A stretch of DNA of 64,000 nucleotides from Teredinibacter turnerae T7901. Lineage in GTDB: Bacteria > Pseudomonadota > Gammaproteobacteria > Pseudomonadales > Cellvibrionaceae. The stretch spans positions 44,763 to 108,762 of the forward strand of contig NC_012997.1 in assembly GCF_000023025.1 (NCBI RefSeq). The letters run 5' to 3'. Positions 36,767 through 46,699 of the stretch are shown here, one piece after another; position 1 is the stretch's first letter; each line of letters starts with the position of its first letter. Both the position numbers and the translations under genes were made by a program. The notes beneath the pieces are model-generated. The model was not told the origin of the DNA. It saw only the letters and a list, made by a program, of their open reading frames with translations, and searched no databases.

Positions 36767-38760
36767 TGCAGCGCATCCACCAGGGCGTTAATCGCTGCAC
36801 TGGGCTTTTTATTGGCCGGGTACCCCAGGGTGAGTGAAAAATCGATATCTTGCTGAATTTCTTTCGTGAGTGCCAGATAGTCGGCCATGTTAGCGGAGTC
36901 GACCCAGGATTTTTTCACCCAGAGTTGCGCGCGGTGTTCAAACCGCTTGCCAATAAGCTGGCTGCGGGAGCGGTATTCCACAGCGGGCTGCTGTTTCACC
37001 ACGGGGGTGCTGTCGATATACAGCTCTACGTCATTAGCGAACTCCACCACAATGCGGTGGGACACCCGTTTAGGTTGGCCGATTGCTGCGGGAGATTCAC
37101 GCCGAATGGTCTGCGGCTGGACGAGATATTGTTCGATCGCACTGGCGTAGTAGGTGGACGAATAGAGGTTATCCTGCGCGGTAAAAAATTCTGGAATTTC
37201 GTACTGCTCAACGATGGTAAATTCATTAAACGCACGATTATCGTCGAAGGTTACGGCTCTGTTGCGGCGAATATTGGGGTAAATTTTAGCGTAGAAATTT
37301 AAGAATTTATCGCTGATTTCCGCCACCGAATTGGAGTTGAAAAAATAGCGCTGATAGTTTGCCTGGTCGCCGGTATAGCGGGATTCAATACGCAGTTTAA
37401 CCGGCTGGTCGAAGCGGGCAGTGCTGAAAGTTTCGGTAACGTCGATCTGGTCGATCTGGCCTTCGAGCGGAGCTATCTCGGCCACCGGGTCGGCTCGCTC
37501 ATTGTTGATTATCAAGCCCTTGCCAAATTCCAGGAAGCCACGGTCTTGGATACGGCCTGCCTGATGGGTGCGGGTCGGGTCCAGCCACACCTGCTGGCCG
37601 TCAATTTGTGCATGTACAATCACATGATCGAACGCCAGCGGGCTGGGCAAAAATTCGGTAAAACCTCGGCCGAAGTCGAAAGAGACCAGCGTTGGGTCAG
37701 CATCAATGCCGCGCTTGCGCAGCAGTTGCACCAGCAGGTTGGTTTTGTCTTTACAGTCGCCGTAGCGGTTTTCCAGGACTACGGCGGGTGAGTGCGGGAG
37801 GTGACTGTTCTCGCCAAACTCCAACCCCAGGTAGCGAATTTGTTCCTGGCTGAATTCCAGCGCGGCCAACGCGTACTCGCGAGGAGTCTTGGCTTTTTTC
37901 TGCAACTGTTTAACCAGCTTGTCGAGCTCTGCAGAGTTGGCGTCGACACTGCCGTAAAGATCTTCCGCCCAGGCCACCACTTCCTGCCAGGACGTATATT
38001 CAGAATATTCGATAAAGGGGTAGCGCACAAACCAGGGCGGATAGTCCCCCTCATCGGTGCGTCCCGCTACGCTATCGGCTTCCCAGGTATGCTCAACGGT
38101 GTCGCCTTTGCGTCGTTTTTTATAGTTGAGTTCGAGATCGTGAACCCGGGTTTGCAGTTTAACGTCACGGGGCACGAGCACACGCAACCGCGAGTAGCCC
38201 ACATCTACACCCCAACCAAAATTGAGCGCGCCAAAAATTTTATTGCCGTACACGGGGTTGCGACCGCTGATGGTATAGCTGTAATCGAGGCGATCACCGG
38301 GGCGCGTATCGGGAATAATCGCCACCGCAGTCACAGCGCCGTGGTAAATGCCGTTGCGCAGGTCTTCCTCTTTTTGTAACAGACGGAATATCTCTGGCCG
38401 CAGTACGTTTACTGTTTTGCCTTCGCGTATCAGTTGCAACTGGTGAATTGCCAGCTGCTGATACTCTGGATTAAAGGTTATTTCCAGTTCGGAATTTTCA
38501 CTCACCGCCTGGCTGGTATGCAGGTAGTAACTGAAAGCTTTGTAGCGCTGAAAATTCTGCGATGCAGCATTAACCTGCGTATCGATAAGCGCGTATTCGG
38601 TAGATTGACCTTGCGGTTTGCCGCGGCTTTTGGGCGTTTTGGCCGGTTTCACCCACGCGGGTACATCACTGAAGGAATACTGAAACTGTCCATAAGTGAA
38701 CGTTTGCGCAGCCTGAACCGAACCCGCTGCCAGGAGCAGGATTAGGAATAGGAGTCTCAT
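36763..38760 (-). CDS. DUF3857/transglutaminase-like periplasmic protein
   Basis: A 665-residue secreted protein. A signal peptide (1-17) precedes a DUF3857 beta-sandwich (about 50-230: ELEITFNPEYQQLAIHQLQLIREGKTVNV, RPGDRLDYSYTI). A transglutaminase core spans about 275-400, with Cys in NRYGDCKDKTNLLVQLLR, His in LAFDHVIVHA and Asp in VWLDPTRTH. The C-terminal domain is beta-rich. DUF3857-transglutaminase proteins are widespread and poorly characterised in Bacteroidetes and gammaproteobacteria. It heads a three-gene minus-strand operon. Confidence 0.88.
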   Translation of the reverse strand: MRLLFLILLLAAGSVQAAQTFTYGQFQYSFSDVPAWVKPAKTPKSRGKPQGQSTEYALIDTQVNAASQNFQRYKAFSYYLHTSQAVSENSELEITFNPEYQQLAIHQLQLIREGKTVNVLRPEIFRLLQKEEDLRNGIYHGAVTAVAIIPDTRPGDRLDYSYTISGRNPVYGNKIFGALNFGWGVDVGYSRLRVLVPRDVKLQTRVHDLELNYKKRRKGDTVEHTWEADSVAGRTDEGDYPPWFVRYPFIEYSEYTSWQEVVAWAEDLYGSVDANSAELDKLVKQLQKKAKTPREYALAALEFSQEQIRYLGLEFGENSHLPHSPAVVLENRYGDCKDKTNLLVQLLRKRGIDADPTLVSFDFGRGFTEFLPSPLAFDHVIVHAQIDGQQVWLDPTRTHQAGRIQDRGFLEFGKGLIINNERADPVAEIAPLEGQIDQIDVTETFSTARFDQPVKLRIESRYTGDQANYQRYFFNSNSVAEISDKFLNFYAKIYPNIRRNRAVTFDDNRAFNEFTIVEQYEIPEFFTAQDNLYSSTYYASAIEQYLVQPQTIRRESPAAIGQPKRVSHRIVVEFANDVELYIDSTPVVKQQPAVEYRSRSQLIGKRFEHRAQLWVKKSWVDSANMADYLALTKEIQQDIDFSLTLGYPANKKPSAAINALVDALQ

Positions 38761-38888
38761 TGAGGAATGATAGAGTTGTTATAGTGTTGTGGCGGTCAAG
38801 GCTACCCGCCTGCAGCGTCCATGTCTACTGGAAACAACTGGAAACACGCGGCGTATCGCTGGAGCGGGAGCCGCGTCTTTGGGGAGGA

Positions 38889-39566
38889 CTAGTGCATGGA
38901 TGAACCGGGGGCCTGGTGGTTCAGCTCAAGCTTGATCGCTGAATCACCCGCCAAGCAGGGCCAGCGTGCCATAGCCGATTGCCATGCTTCGCCATTCTGG
39001 TGGTTGAGGTAGTTTTTGAAATCAGCTTTGCGGAAGAAATTATCGCTTTCAAATAACGACTCTATAGAGTAATGCACCGCCAGGTCGAGCTGGTTGGCAA
39101 AATCGTCGCCGAGCAGGTCGTGGACGATAATATTCGACAGTGTCATGTCCATAGGCGCCAGCGGCAGGCCGCTTGCCATCATCACCCGATCATTGACTTC
39201 TTCTATCAGGCGGTGGGCCAGATAGGCTTCGTCAATCAACGCCAGCAGGCCATCGCGCCTTTCCACCAGCTCTGGCGGATTGAAAAAGTAGTCCTCGGCG
39301 ATGGTAAGGAAGGTTTCCGCGTACTCGTAAACACCGGCGGATTTGGTCAACTCCGTTAACGCTTCCAGAAAATCGGGTACATGCTCAATGTACCGGGTCA
39401 CAAACTCTTCCAACGAATGCAGACCGTCCGATTTTGGCAGCGCGATGCTGCGGTGAAGCTCGGGTAATTTCGCTTCCAGGAACATCCTCAGTTGGTGGTT
39501 GTTAGCTTCAATCCGTTGAGCCTCTTTAATGGATTCGCGTATTTGCAATATTCGTAACTCACTCAT
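38889..39566 (-). CDS. Conserved helical protein, unknown function
   Basis: A 225-residue cytoplasmic, mostly alpha-helical protein (SIKEAQRIEANNHQLRMFLEAKLPELH; GVYEYAETFLTIAEDYFFNPPELVE; VNDRVMMASGLPLAPMDMTLSNIIVHDLLG). No signal or transmembrane segment. I know of similar hypothetical proteins in this group but no function. It is transcribed alone. Confidence 0.65.
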   Translation of the reverse strand: MSELRILQIRESIKEAQRIEANNHQLRMFLEAKLPELHRSIALPKSDGLHSLEEFVTRYIEHVPDFLEALTELTKSAGVYEYAETFLTIAEDYFFNPPELVERRDGLLALIDEAYLAHRLIEEVNDRVMMASGLPLAPMDMTLSNIIVHDLLGDDFANQLDLAVHYSIESLFESDNFFRKADFKNYLNHQNGEAWQSAMARWPCLAGDSAIKLELNHQAPGSSMH

Positions 39567-39738
39567 GACAAACTGACACTTCGGAAATAAGGGTGAAGCC
39601 GGTCAGCACCGTATCAACCTGTCTCAGTATAGGAGAAGATTTACGCCATCATAGATAGCAATTAACTCAGCCATCTGTGGCTTATTACAGTGGAACCTGC
39701 CACCCAACCCCCCTGTTGGTGGCAACGGAGATCACCTC

Positions 39739-41082
39739 TTAGAACCATTTGTGCCTCGCCGTTAGAGTATAGAAGGCGATTGCCAGGCTTGCCCCGCGCA
39801 AAAAGTTAAAGGTTGTAAAACTCAACCAGAGACCGTGATTTTCGTAACCACGTGTAAAGAACCAGAGCGGTACGAACCCGCAGAACACACATACCAGCAT
39901 GGCGTTTCGCATAAGCTGGGTGTGGCCAGAGCCTATAAAAATTCCATCTAACAAATAGGTCCACACACTCACCAGTGGAATAAACAGCAGCCAACCGTAG
40001 TACTGCATCACCGTATCGGCGACCCCAGGTAGATCGGTAAACATCGCAATTAATGGTTGCTTACCGATTGCGAAAAACAGGGTGACCGCCAACGCCAGCG
40101 CAATTGCTGCGAAAGTAGAAGCCGCACAGGCCGCGAAAAACCGATGTAGATCGCGCCCGCCCAGCGCCTTGGCGCCCATGGCTTCAACCGCGTGAGCGTA
40201 ACCGTCCAGGCCAAAAGACTGCAGCAGCACCAATTGCATAAGTATTGCGTTGGCGGCAAGAATTTCTGGCCCCAAGTGGCCACTTTGTGCAGTGAAAAAA
40301 TTAAACACCAGTAACAACAGGCTGGTGCGCACGAGGAGGTCGCCATTCAAGCGAGCCAGGTTTCGCCAATCCTGCAGACGAAACAGCATGGTGAGACTCA
40401 GTGCAGGGTGTTTGTTAAGTAGCGCTTTCAGGGGGCGCCAGGCAAATGCAACGGCAAGCAAACACGCTGACCACTCTGCACATAGCGACGCCCAGGCAGC
40501 GCCCGCGCTTGCCCAATCGTTCAGAACGATGAAAACAAAATCCAAGCCAATGTTCAGACCGTTAGCCACAAAAGTGATGACCAGCGGTACACGCGCGTTT
40601 TGCAGCCCAATAAAAAAACCCATCAACACGAAGGTAACAAAGACCGCTGGCGCTGCGAACAGGCGGATCTGCAAGTACTCGCGGGCGAGCGCTGCGATCT
40701 TGGTATTTGGTGCCATTAGTTGAAGGGCGAAAGGCAAAATAACTCCCTGTGCCAGGAGCAGAATAACGCCTAGAGAACAGGCCATCAGCAGGCTCTGGCC
40801 AAGTTGGACTAATAAAGTGGCGTGGTCGTTGGCACCCATGGCGCGCCCCACAAAACTGGTGGTACTCATGCGCAAAAAATTGAACATCCAAAACAGAAAC
40901 GCCAAGACATTGGTGCCAATCGCCACTGAACCCAAGTAGAGAGAGGAGTCCAGGTGACCCAGCATGGCAGTATCCGCCATGCCCATGAGCGGCGATGAAA
41001 TGTTGCTGAGAATCATGGGCCAGGCCAGGGCATACGCCTGACGGTGGGGCAATGAAAAAAAAGAAAAATGGTTTAAACGCAT
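39739..41082 (-). CDS. dinF: MATE-family efflux transporter, DinF type
   Basis: A 447-residue inner-membrane protein with about twelve helices. The N-terminus RQAYALAWPMILSNISSPLMGMADTAMLGHL and the repeated-half structure are typical of DinF-type MATE exporters, which expel cationic compounds by Na+ or H+ antiport. The ATG at 41082 is preferred over a TTG at 41103; neither has a clear ribosome site. Here it stands divergent from the oxidase cluster, without a lexA partner. Confidence 0.9.
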   Translation of the reverse strand: MRLNHFSFFSLPHRQAYALAWPMILSNISSPLMGMADTAMLGHLDSSLYLGSVAIGTNVLAFLFWMFNFLRMSTTSFVGRAMGANDHATLLVQLGQSLLMACSLGVILLLAQGVILPFALQLMAPNTKIAALAREYLQIRLFAAPAVFVTFVLMGFFIGLQNARVPLVITFVANGLNIGLDFVFIVLNDWASAGAAWASLCAEWSACLLAVAFAWRPLKALLNKHPALSLTMLFRLQDWRNLARLNGDLLVRTSLLLLVFNFFTAQSGHLGPEILAANAILMQLVLLQSFGLDGYAHAVEAMGAKALGGRDLHRFFAACAASTFAAIALALAVTLFFAIGKQPLIAMFTDLPGVADTVMQYYGWLLFIPLVSVWTYLLDGIFIGSGHTQLMRNAMLVCVFCGFVPLWFFTRGYENHGLWLSFTTFNFLRGASLAIAFYTLTARHKWF

Positions 41083-41302
41083 GTTCGTATTTTTTGGCGC
41101 CAACAGTTTGATTAATTATGCAGAATTGCTATTTCTCGGTGATTACAAAGTAACCAAAAGCACTTAGATATAAGGATAAGCCTTGTTTATACTCAAGTAA
41201 CGCGGCATTCACCGCGCTGCATTTTCGGATCATTGCATCGATTTAGCGCAGTTCCGGAAAGATTTAGCAGACCCACACTATTTCAATAATGGAGAAAGGG
41301 CG

Positions 41303-42442
41303 ATGTTAAAACTTTCCTCGCGTTGGTTTGCGTGGACCTCCAGCGTCGTGCTCGCTGCCGCGTGTTGTGGCGTTGCCGCGGGCGAGTGGCCGCTAAACAT
41401 GACGAAAGGGGTGACTGACGTCAGCCACAATGTCTACGGTCTGCACATGACCATTTTATTCTGGTGCATTGGTATTGGCGTTGTGGTGTTTGGCGTCATG
41501 TTTTATTCCATGGCGATGCATCGCAAAAGCATGGGTGCAAAAGCGGCAAATTTCCACGAGAGCACCACGTTGGAAATCATCTGGACAGCGATCCCGCTGC
41601 TCATCCTTATTTTTATGGCCGTGCCGGCCACGTCTACCCTGAAACAACTTTACGATACCGAAGACGCGGACCTCGACATTCTCGTCACAGGTTATCAGTG
41701 GAAGTGGAAATACGAATACCTGGGTGAAGAGGTGAGTTTTTATTCCAACCTCAGCGACGCCTCCCGCGAGCAAATTTATGGTCCGAAAGAAAAATCCACC
41801 GATTACCTGCGCGATGTAGATAACCCCCTGATTATTCCTGTCGGCAAAAAGGTGCGATTTCTGGTAACCGCCGCCGATGTGATCCACAGCTGGTGGGTGC
41901 CGCAGTTAGCGGTTAAACGCGATGCCATCCCCGGTTATATCAACGAGAGCTGGACGTTTGTGGAAGAGCCCGGCGTTTTTCGCGGCCAGTGCGCGGAGCT
42001 GTGCGGAAAAGACCACGGCTTTATGCCGATTGTAGTGAAAGCCGTCCCCCAAGCGGAATTCGATACCTGGCTGGGCGAGCAGCGCCAGGCCGCACTAGCG
42101 GTCGCCGAAGCGGCGAAGCAGCATTTAAGTTTTGATGAGCTCTATAGCCAGGGTGAAAGCGTTTACAACGCGCGCTGCGCGGCGTGTCATCAGCCGAATG
42201 GTGCTGGCGTACCGGGTGTTTTTCCCGCGATTGCGGGCAGTAAGGTCGCAACTGGCGCGTTGGAAAAACACCTGGCAACCGTTGTTCACGGCGTGCCCGG
42301 CACTGCCATGCAGGCCTTTGCCGATCAACTGACACCGGTGCAAATCGCCGCGGTTATTACTTACCAACGCAACGCCTTTGGCAACAATATGGGCGACAGC
42401 CTGCAGCCGATCGACGTCGTTAACTTCACCCAAAACCAATAG
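41303..42442 (+). CDS. coxB: Cytochrome c oxidase subunit II with fused cytochrome c
   Basis: Subunit II accepts electrons from cytochrome c and passes them to haem a. The 379-residue protein has a signal peptide (about 1-27) and two transmembrane helices (about 49-71 and 92-111). The CuA site ligands are His195, Cys230, Glu232, Cys234, His238 and Met241. A C-terminal haem c domain carries C-AA-CH at 292-296, giving a caa3-like arrangement. It heads the oxidase operon, with coxA starting 12 bp later. Confidence 0.97.
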   Translation: MLKLSSRWFAWTSSVVLAAACCGVAAGEWPLNMTKGVTDVSHNVYGLHMTILFWCIGIGVVVFGVMFYSMAMHRKSMGAKAANFHESTTLEIIWTAIPLLILIFMAVPATSTLKQLYDTEDADLDILVTGYQWKWKYEYLGEEVSFYSNLSDASREQIYGPKEKSTDYLRDVDNPLIIPVGKKVRFLVTAADVIHSWWVPQLAVKRDAIPGYINESWTFVEEPGVFRGQCAELCGKDHGFMPIVVKAVPQAEFDTWLGEQRQAALAVAEAAKQHLSFDELYSQGESVYNARCAACHQPNGAGVPGVFPAIAGSKVATGALEKHLATVVHGVPGTAMQAFADQLTPVQIAAVITYQRNAFGNNMGDSLQPIDVVNFTQNQ

Positions 42443-42454
42443 GGAGATCCACCC

Positions 42455-44038
42455 ATGGCACACGGTCCGGCTCCAGGCTTTTCCCGCTGGTTATACACCA
42501 CCAATCACAAAGATATTGGTTCCATGTATTTGTGGTTTTCGTTCGCGATGTTTTTTATTGGCGGCATGTTCGCCCTGGTCATTCGCGCTGAATTATTTCA
42601 GCCGGGGCTACAAATCGTCGAACCCAATTTTTTTAACCAGATGACGACACTGCACGGCTTAATCATGGTGTTTGGCGCAGTGATGCCCGCGTTCGTGGGG
42701 CTGGCCAACTGGATGATACCGATGATGATAGGCGCTCCGGATATGGCGCTGCCACGCATGAATAACTGGAGCTTCTGGATATTGCCTTTTGCGTTTGCGA
42801 TGTTGATATCCACCTTATTTATGGAGGGGGGCGCGCCTAATTTTGGTTGGACGTTTTACGCCCCGCTCTCCACCACTTACGCCCCGGCCTCGGTCACGTT
42901 TTTTATTTTCGCCATACATATTATGGGCGCGTCTTCGATAATGGGGGCGATCAATATTATTGCGACGATTTTAAATATGCGGGCGCCGGGCATGACCATG
43001 ATGAAAATGCCGCTCTTCGTGTGGACCTGGCTGATTACCGCCTATTTATTGATTGCGGTGATGCCGGTGTTGGCGGGGGTGGTCACCATGATGCTGATGG
43101 ATATTCACTTCGGCACCAGCTTTTTTGATGCGGCGGGCGGGGGTGACCCGGTATTGTTTCAACACGTGTTTTGGTTTTTCGGTCACCCCGAAGTCTACAT
43201 TATGATTCTGCCCGCGTTTGGCATTGTCTCCGCCATTATTCCCACTTTTGCCCGCAAGCCGCTATTTGGCTACAGCTCTATGGTTTATGCCACGGCCTCT
43301 ATCGCGTTTCTCAGTTTTATTGTGTGGGCGCACCACATGTTTACGGTAGGCATGCCGCTTTTTGGTGAGATGATTTTTATGTACGCGACCATGCTGATCG
43401 CAGTGCCTACCGGGGTAAAAGTATTTAACTGGGTGACCACCATGTTTCGCGGTTCGATGACATTTGAAACTCCGATGCTGTTTGCCATCGCCTTCGTTAT
43501 TTTATTTACCATCGGTGGCTTTTCGGGGTTGATGCTGGCTATGGCGCCTGCAGACTTTCAATACCACGATACCTATTTTGTGGTCGCGCACTTTCACTAT
43601 GTTTTGGTGCCCGGTGCGATTTTTTCGATTACCGCGGCGGTGTATTACTGGTTGCCAAAATGGACCGGACATATGTACGACGAACTGATGGGCAAAGTCC
43701 ATTTCTGGATTGCCTTTATCGGCTTGAACGTCACGTTTTTTCCGATGCATTTTTCCGGGCTGGCGGGCATGCCCAGACGTATTCCCGACTACAACCCGCT
43801 GTGGGCAGACTGGAATATGATTTCATCGGTGGGCGCATTTCTTTTTGGCGCAGCCCAGGTGCTCTTTTTATACAACGTCATTAAAACCATTGCGGTTGGG
43901 CGCAAAGCGACCACAGCGGTGTGGGAAGGCTCCCATGGATTGGAATGGACGGTGCCTTCGCCAGCGCCTTATCACACTTTTACACGACCGCCGGACATCG
44001 CGGATGACGACCCCCATCTGGTTGCGGGCACGCCCTAA
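42455..44038 (+). CDS. coxA: Cytochrome c oxidase subunit I
   Basis: The catalytic subunit with haem a and the haem a3-CuB centre, a proton pump in the inner membrane. The 527-residue protein has twelve helices. Key motifs include FNQMTTLHGLIMVFGAVMPAF (low-spin haem His), FWFFGHPEVYIMILPAFG (CuB His and the Tyr crosslink), WAHHMFTVGMP (CuB ligands) and TYFVVAHFHYVLVPGAIF (a3 and a ligands). It is aa3-type by its partners (ctaG, coxC, ctaA, ctaB). Confidence 0.98.
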   Translation: MAHGPAPGFSRWLYTTNHKDIGSMYLWFSFAMFFIGGMFALVIRAELFQPGLQIVEPNFFNQMTTLHGLIMVFGAVMPAFVGLANWMIPMMIGAPDMALPRMNNWSFWILPFAFAMLISTLFMEGGAPNFGWTFYAPLSTTYAPASVTFFIFAIHIMGASSIMGAINIIATILNMRAPGMTMMKMPLFVWTWLITAYLLIAVMPVLAGVVTMMLMDIHFGTSFFDAAGGGDPVLFQHVFWFFGHPEVYIMILPAFGIVSAIIPTFARKPLFGYSSMVYATASIAFLSFIVWAHHMFTVGMPLFGEMIFMYATMLIAVPTGVKVFNWVTTMFRGSMTFETPMLFAIAFVILFTIGGFSGLMLAMAPADFQYHDTYFVVAHFHYVLVPGAIFSITAAVYYWLPKWTGHMYDELMGKVHFWIAFIGLNVTFFPMHFSGLAGMPRRIPDYNPLWADWNMISSVGAFLFGAAQVLFLYNVIKTIAVGRKATTAVWEGSHGLEWTVPSPAPYHTFTRPPDIADDDPHLVAGTP

Positions 44039-44072
44039 TGACGCGCTGCCAGGCACGCATTGGGATTGATCG

Positions 44073-44693
44073 ATGAGCGATTTGCGAGAGCAACGGGGTA
44101 TCGCGCGTTCGATTGGCAAATCGGTGGCCTTAGTGATTGCCATGTTTTTATTTGCCACGTTGGTGATGCCGCCGCTCTATACACTGTTTTGTGATCTCAC
44201 GGGTTTGAACGGTAAAACCCGTGGCCAGGCAACGCCGGTCGCAGCCGCAGTAGACACCAGTCGGCAAGTGACGGTGCGCTTTGTCAGCGCGAAAAATGAC
44301 AATATGCCCTGGCAATTTAGGCCTGAAGATTTCTCGTTAAAGGTACATCCTGGAGAGCAGATTGTTACCCATTTTTTTGCGCAAAACCCCACTGCGAATA
44401 TTATGGTGGGCCAAGCAGTACCCAGTATGGTGCCGCATAATGCGACGGATTACTTCCATAAAATGGCGTGTTTTTGCTTTAACCAGCAGGCGTTGGGGCC
44501 GGGCGAAGCCGCGAATTTAGGCTTGCTGTTTGTGGTAGATCAGGCGCTGCCTAAAGCCATTAATACCATTATTTTAAGTTATACCCTGTTCGATGTGACC
44601 GCGAGTTCACCCCAGGCGGTAGCGGAAAAAAATCGACAGTTGCAGTCGGTGCGCACCGCGGACACGACGCATTTAATTGCCCACAGCCCTTAG
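44073..44693 (+). CDS. ctaG: Cytochrome c oxidase assembly protein Cox11/CtaG
   Basis: Cox11 delivers copper to the CuB site of subunit I. The 206-residue protein has one N-terminal membrane helix (about 14-38) and a periplasmic Ig-like domain. The copper-binding motif CFCFNQQAL (MACFCFNQQ) is present, and KMACFCF is preceded by NATDYFH. It sits between coxA and coxC, the usual place. Confidence 0.95.
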   Translation: MSDLREQRGIARSIGKSVALVIAMFLFATLVMPPLYTLFCDLTGLNGKTRGQATPVAAAVDTSRQVTVRFVSAKNDNMPWQFRPEDFSLKVHPGEQIVTHFFAQNPTANIMVGQAVPSMVPHNATDYFHKMACFCFNQQALGPGEAANLGLLFVVDQALPKAINTIILSYTLFDVTASSPQAVAEKNRQLQSVRTADTTHLIAHSP

Positions 44694-44719
44694 CCGGGCG
44701 ACATTGCGGAACCATCGTT

Positions 44720-45643
44720 ATGGAACAGAAAATTGATGTGTACTACGTCCCCGCGCAAAGCAGGTTACCGTTTGCTGCATCTGTAGGATTGTTTCTTACC
44801 GTCTACGGGTTAGGCAACTGGTTAAACCAGCTGCAGTCCAGTTCGGATGGCAATGGCCAAACCTTGTTTGTGTGCGGCGTATTGCTTTTGTGTACGGTGT
44901 TGTTTATTTGGTTTTCTACGGTTATTAACGAAAATTTACAAGGTCTCAACAACGCACAATTAAAACGCAGTTATGTCTGGGGTATGGGTTGGTTTATTTT
45001 TTCGGAGGTGATGTTTTTTTCCGCATTTTTTGGCGCGCTCTGGTATATACGCAATATTGCGCTGCCAGAACTTTCAAACGGCCCTACCAGCGCGTTGCTC
45101 TGGAATAACTTCGAAGCGCAATGGCCGCTCATGACCACACCGGATATGGTCGTCAATAACGACACCGCCCGAATGGTTGGTCCCGATGAAAATATGAGTA
45201 ATCCGGGTTTAACCGGTTGGGCGAGTTGGTTGCCCTTCTGGAATACGGCGGTGCTGCTCAGCTCCAGCGTGACAGTTCATATCGCGCACACTGGGCTGAA
45301 AAATAACAATAAAAAGCAATTTAATGTATTTCTCGCCATCACCGTCTTGCTTGGTATCGCGTTTTTGACATTGCAGTTCGAAGAATATATGCACGCATAC
45401 CAGCATATGGGCCTAACCCTGAACGCCGGGGTATACGGTGCAACCTTTTTTATCCTCACAGGTTTTCATGGTCTGCACGTCAGCATGGGCACGTTTATGT
45501 TGTTAGTCCAGTTGCTGCGTTCTGTGAGTAAAGGGCATTTTTCTCACGACAATTGTTTTGGTTTTGAAGCGTCCAGTTGGTACTGGCATTTTGTAGACGT
45601 GGTGTGGGTTGCGCTATTTATTTTTGTGTATGTGCTTGGCTAG
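44720..45643 (+). CDS. coxC: Cytochrome c oxidase subunit III
   Basis: A 307-residue integral membrane subunit with seven helices. Motifs: WGMGWFIFSEVMFFSAFFGALWY, then QFEEYMHAYQHMGLTLNAGVYGATFFILTGFHGLHVSMGT and the final WYWHFVDVVWVALFIFVY. It stabilises subunit I. It is the last structural gene of the operon; a small DUF2909-type gene lies convergent just downstream. Confidence 0.97.
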   Translation: MEQKIDVYYVPAQSRLPFAASVGLFLTVYGLGNWLNQLQSSSDGNGQTLFVCGVLLLCTVLFIWFSTVINENLQGLNNAQLKRSYVWGMGWFIFSEVMFFSAFFGALWYIRNIALPELSNGPTSALLWNNFEAQWPLMTTPDMVVNNDTARMVGPDENMSNPGLTGWASWLPFWNTAVLLSSSVTVHIAHTGLKNNNKKQFNVFLAITVLLGIAFLTLQFEEYMHAYQHMGLTLNAGVYGATFFILTGFHGLHVSMGTFMLLVQLLRSVSKGHFSHDNCFGFEASSWYWHFVDVVWVALFIFVYVLG

Positions 45644-45648
45644 CGCGC

Positions 45649-45909
45649 TTATGGGGTTTTTGAGGATACGGTCGGTGTGGCCGAGTGTGCCCAGGGCGCG
45701 GTATTGCCGAGCTTGCCGGAGTGAATACCATAGCCGATGGTGGCGAGAAGTGCGGTGGCCAACGCAACGCGAATACCCAGCGTATAGAGCGTACGTTTGG
45801 CAGACGTATTGCCCGAATCGCGCAATAAGAAAACTAAACTGCTGGTGAGACTTGCGATGACAGCCAGTAACAGCGCTACCACAATAATTTTTAACACCGT
45901 TGGACTCAT
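45649..45909 (-). CDS. Small twin-transmembrane protein, DUF2909-type
   Basis: An 86-residue protein with two hydrophobic helices (about 5-28 and 41-62). In proteobacterial cox clusters a DUF2909 gene often lies here in opposite orientation between coxC and surf1, and the length and topology fit. The ATG at 45909 is chosen; an upstream ATG at 45954 would overlap surf1. The role is unknown, presumably oxidase biogenesis. Confidence 0.75.
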   Translation of the reverse strand: MSPTVLKIIVVALLLAVIASLTSSLVFLLRDSGNTSAKRTLYTLGIRVALATALLATIGYGIHSGKLGNTAPWAHSATPTVSSKTP

Positions 45910-45945
45910 GTTTCGCGATCTCCATGGTATTGCAGCAGCTGATTT

Positions 45946-46677
45946 ATGGGACAACTGAGATTTGTCTACTCAGCTCGTTTGACGACCGTTTGTGCGTTGG
46001 TATTCCCGCTGCTGATCGTGTTGGGCTTTTGGCAATTGCAGCGCGCCGACGAGAAAGCCAGCCTGGAAGCGCGATGGCAATTAGCGCAGGCGCAACCGGC
46101 GGTCGACTATCGTGAGATTTTAGACCAAACAAGCCCGTTACGGCGGGTTTTTGCGCAAGGCCATTTCGATACGCAGCGATACTGGCTACTGGAAAACAAG
46201 GTGTACCAGGGCGCACTTGGGTATCAGGTAATTGCGCCTTTCAAAACTAGCGCGGGTGACTGGTTAGCGGTAAACGCTGGCTGGGTGCCAGCAAACGCAT
46301 ACCGAAATATAAACCCGGAAGTCGTATTGCCCACTGCTCAGATAAGGGTAACCGGAAATTTACGCAAACCCAGTGATTCTGCGTTTATCGGCGAGCAACA
46401 GGCGTCGGATACCTGGCCACAACGTTTACTCGAGATTGATACGGAATTTATGTCGCGTGTATACGCTGTTAGTGGTGTCACTCTGCTGCCCTTTGAGTTA
46501 CAGCTTGATCGCGACAGCCCGGGCGCATTTAGCGCGGTGTGGCAGCCCATCAATATGCCGCCTGCGCGTCATCGCGCCTATGCAGTGCAATGGTTTGCGA
46601 TGGCGGCAGCGCTGCTGGTGTTGTGGCTGATAAGCAGTGTGCGTCGCGTGCCCGAGCAATCGCCGAACTCAGAGTAA
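45946..46677 (+). CDS. SURF1 family cytochrome oxidase biogenesis protein
   Basis: SURF1/Shy1 helps insert haem a into subunit I. The 243-residue protein has a helix at each end (about 10-30 and 215-233) and a periplasmic domain between. Motifs: LGFWQLQRADEKASLEAR near the N-terminus, the QGHFDTQRYWLLENKVYQGALGYQVIAPF block, and NMPPARHRAYAVQWFAMAAALL near the C-terminus. Confidence 0.93.
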   Translation: MGQLRFVYSARLTTVCALVFPLLIVLGFWQLQRADEKASLEARWQLAQAQPAVDYREILDQTSPLRRVFAQGHFDTQRYWLLENKVYQGALGYQVIAPFKTSAGDWLAVNAGWVPANAYRNINPEVVLPTAQIRVTGNLRKPSDSAFIGEQQASDTWPQRLLEIDTEFMSRVYAVSGVTLLPFELQLDRDSPGAFSAVWQPINMPPARHRAYAVQWFAMAAALLVLWLISSVRRVPEQSPNSE

Positions 46678-46699
46678 TCGCTGAATAGTGGAGAAGCTT

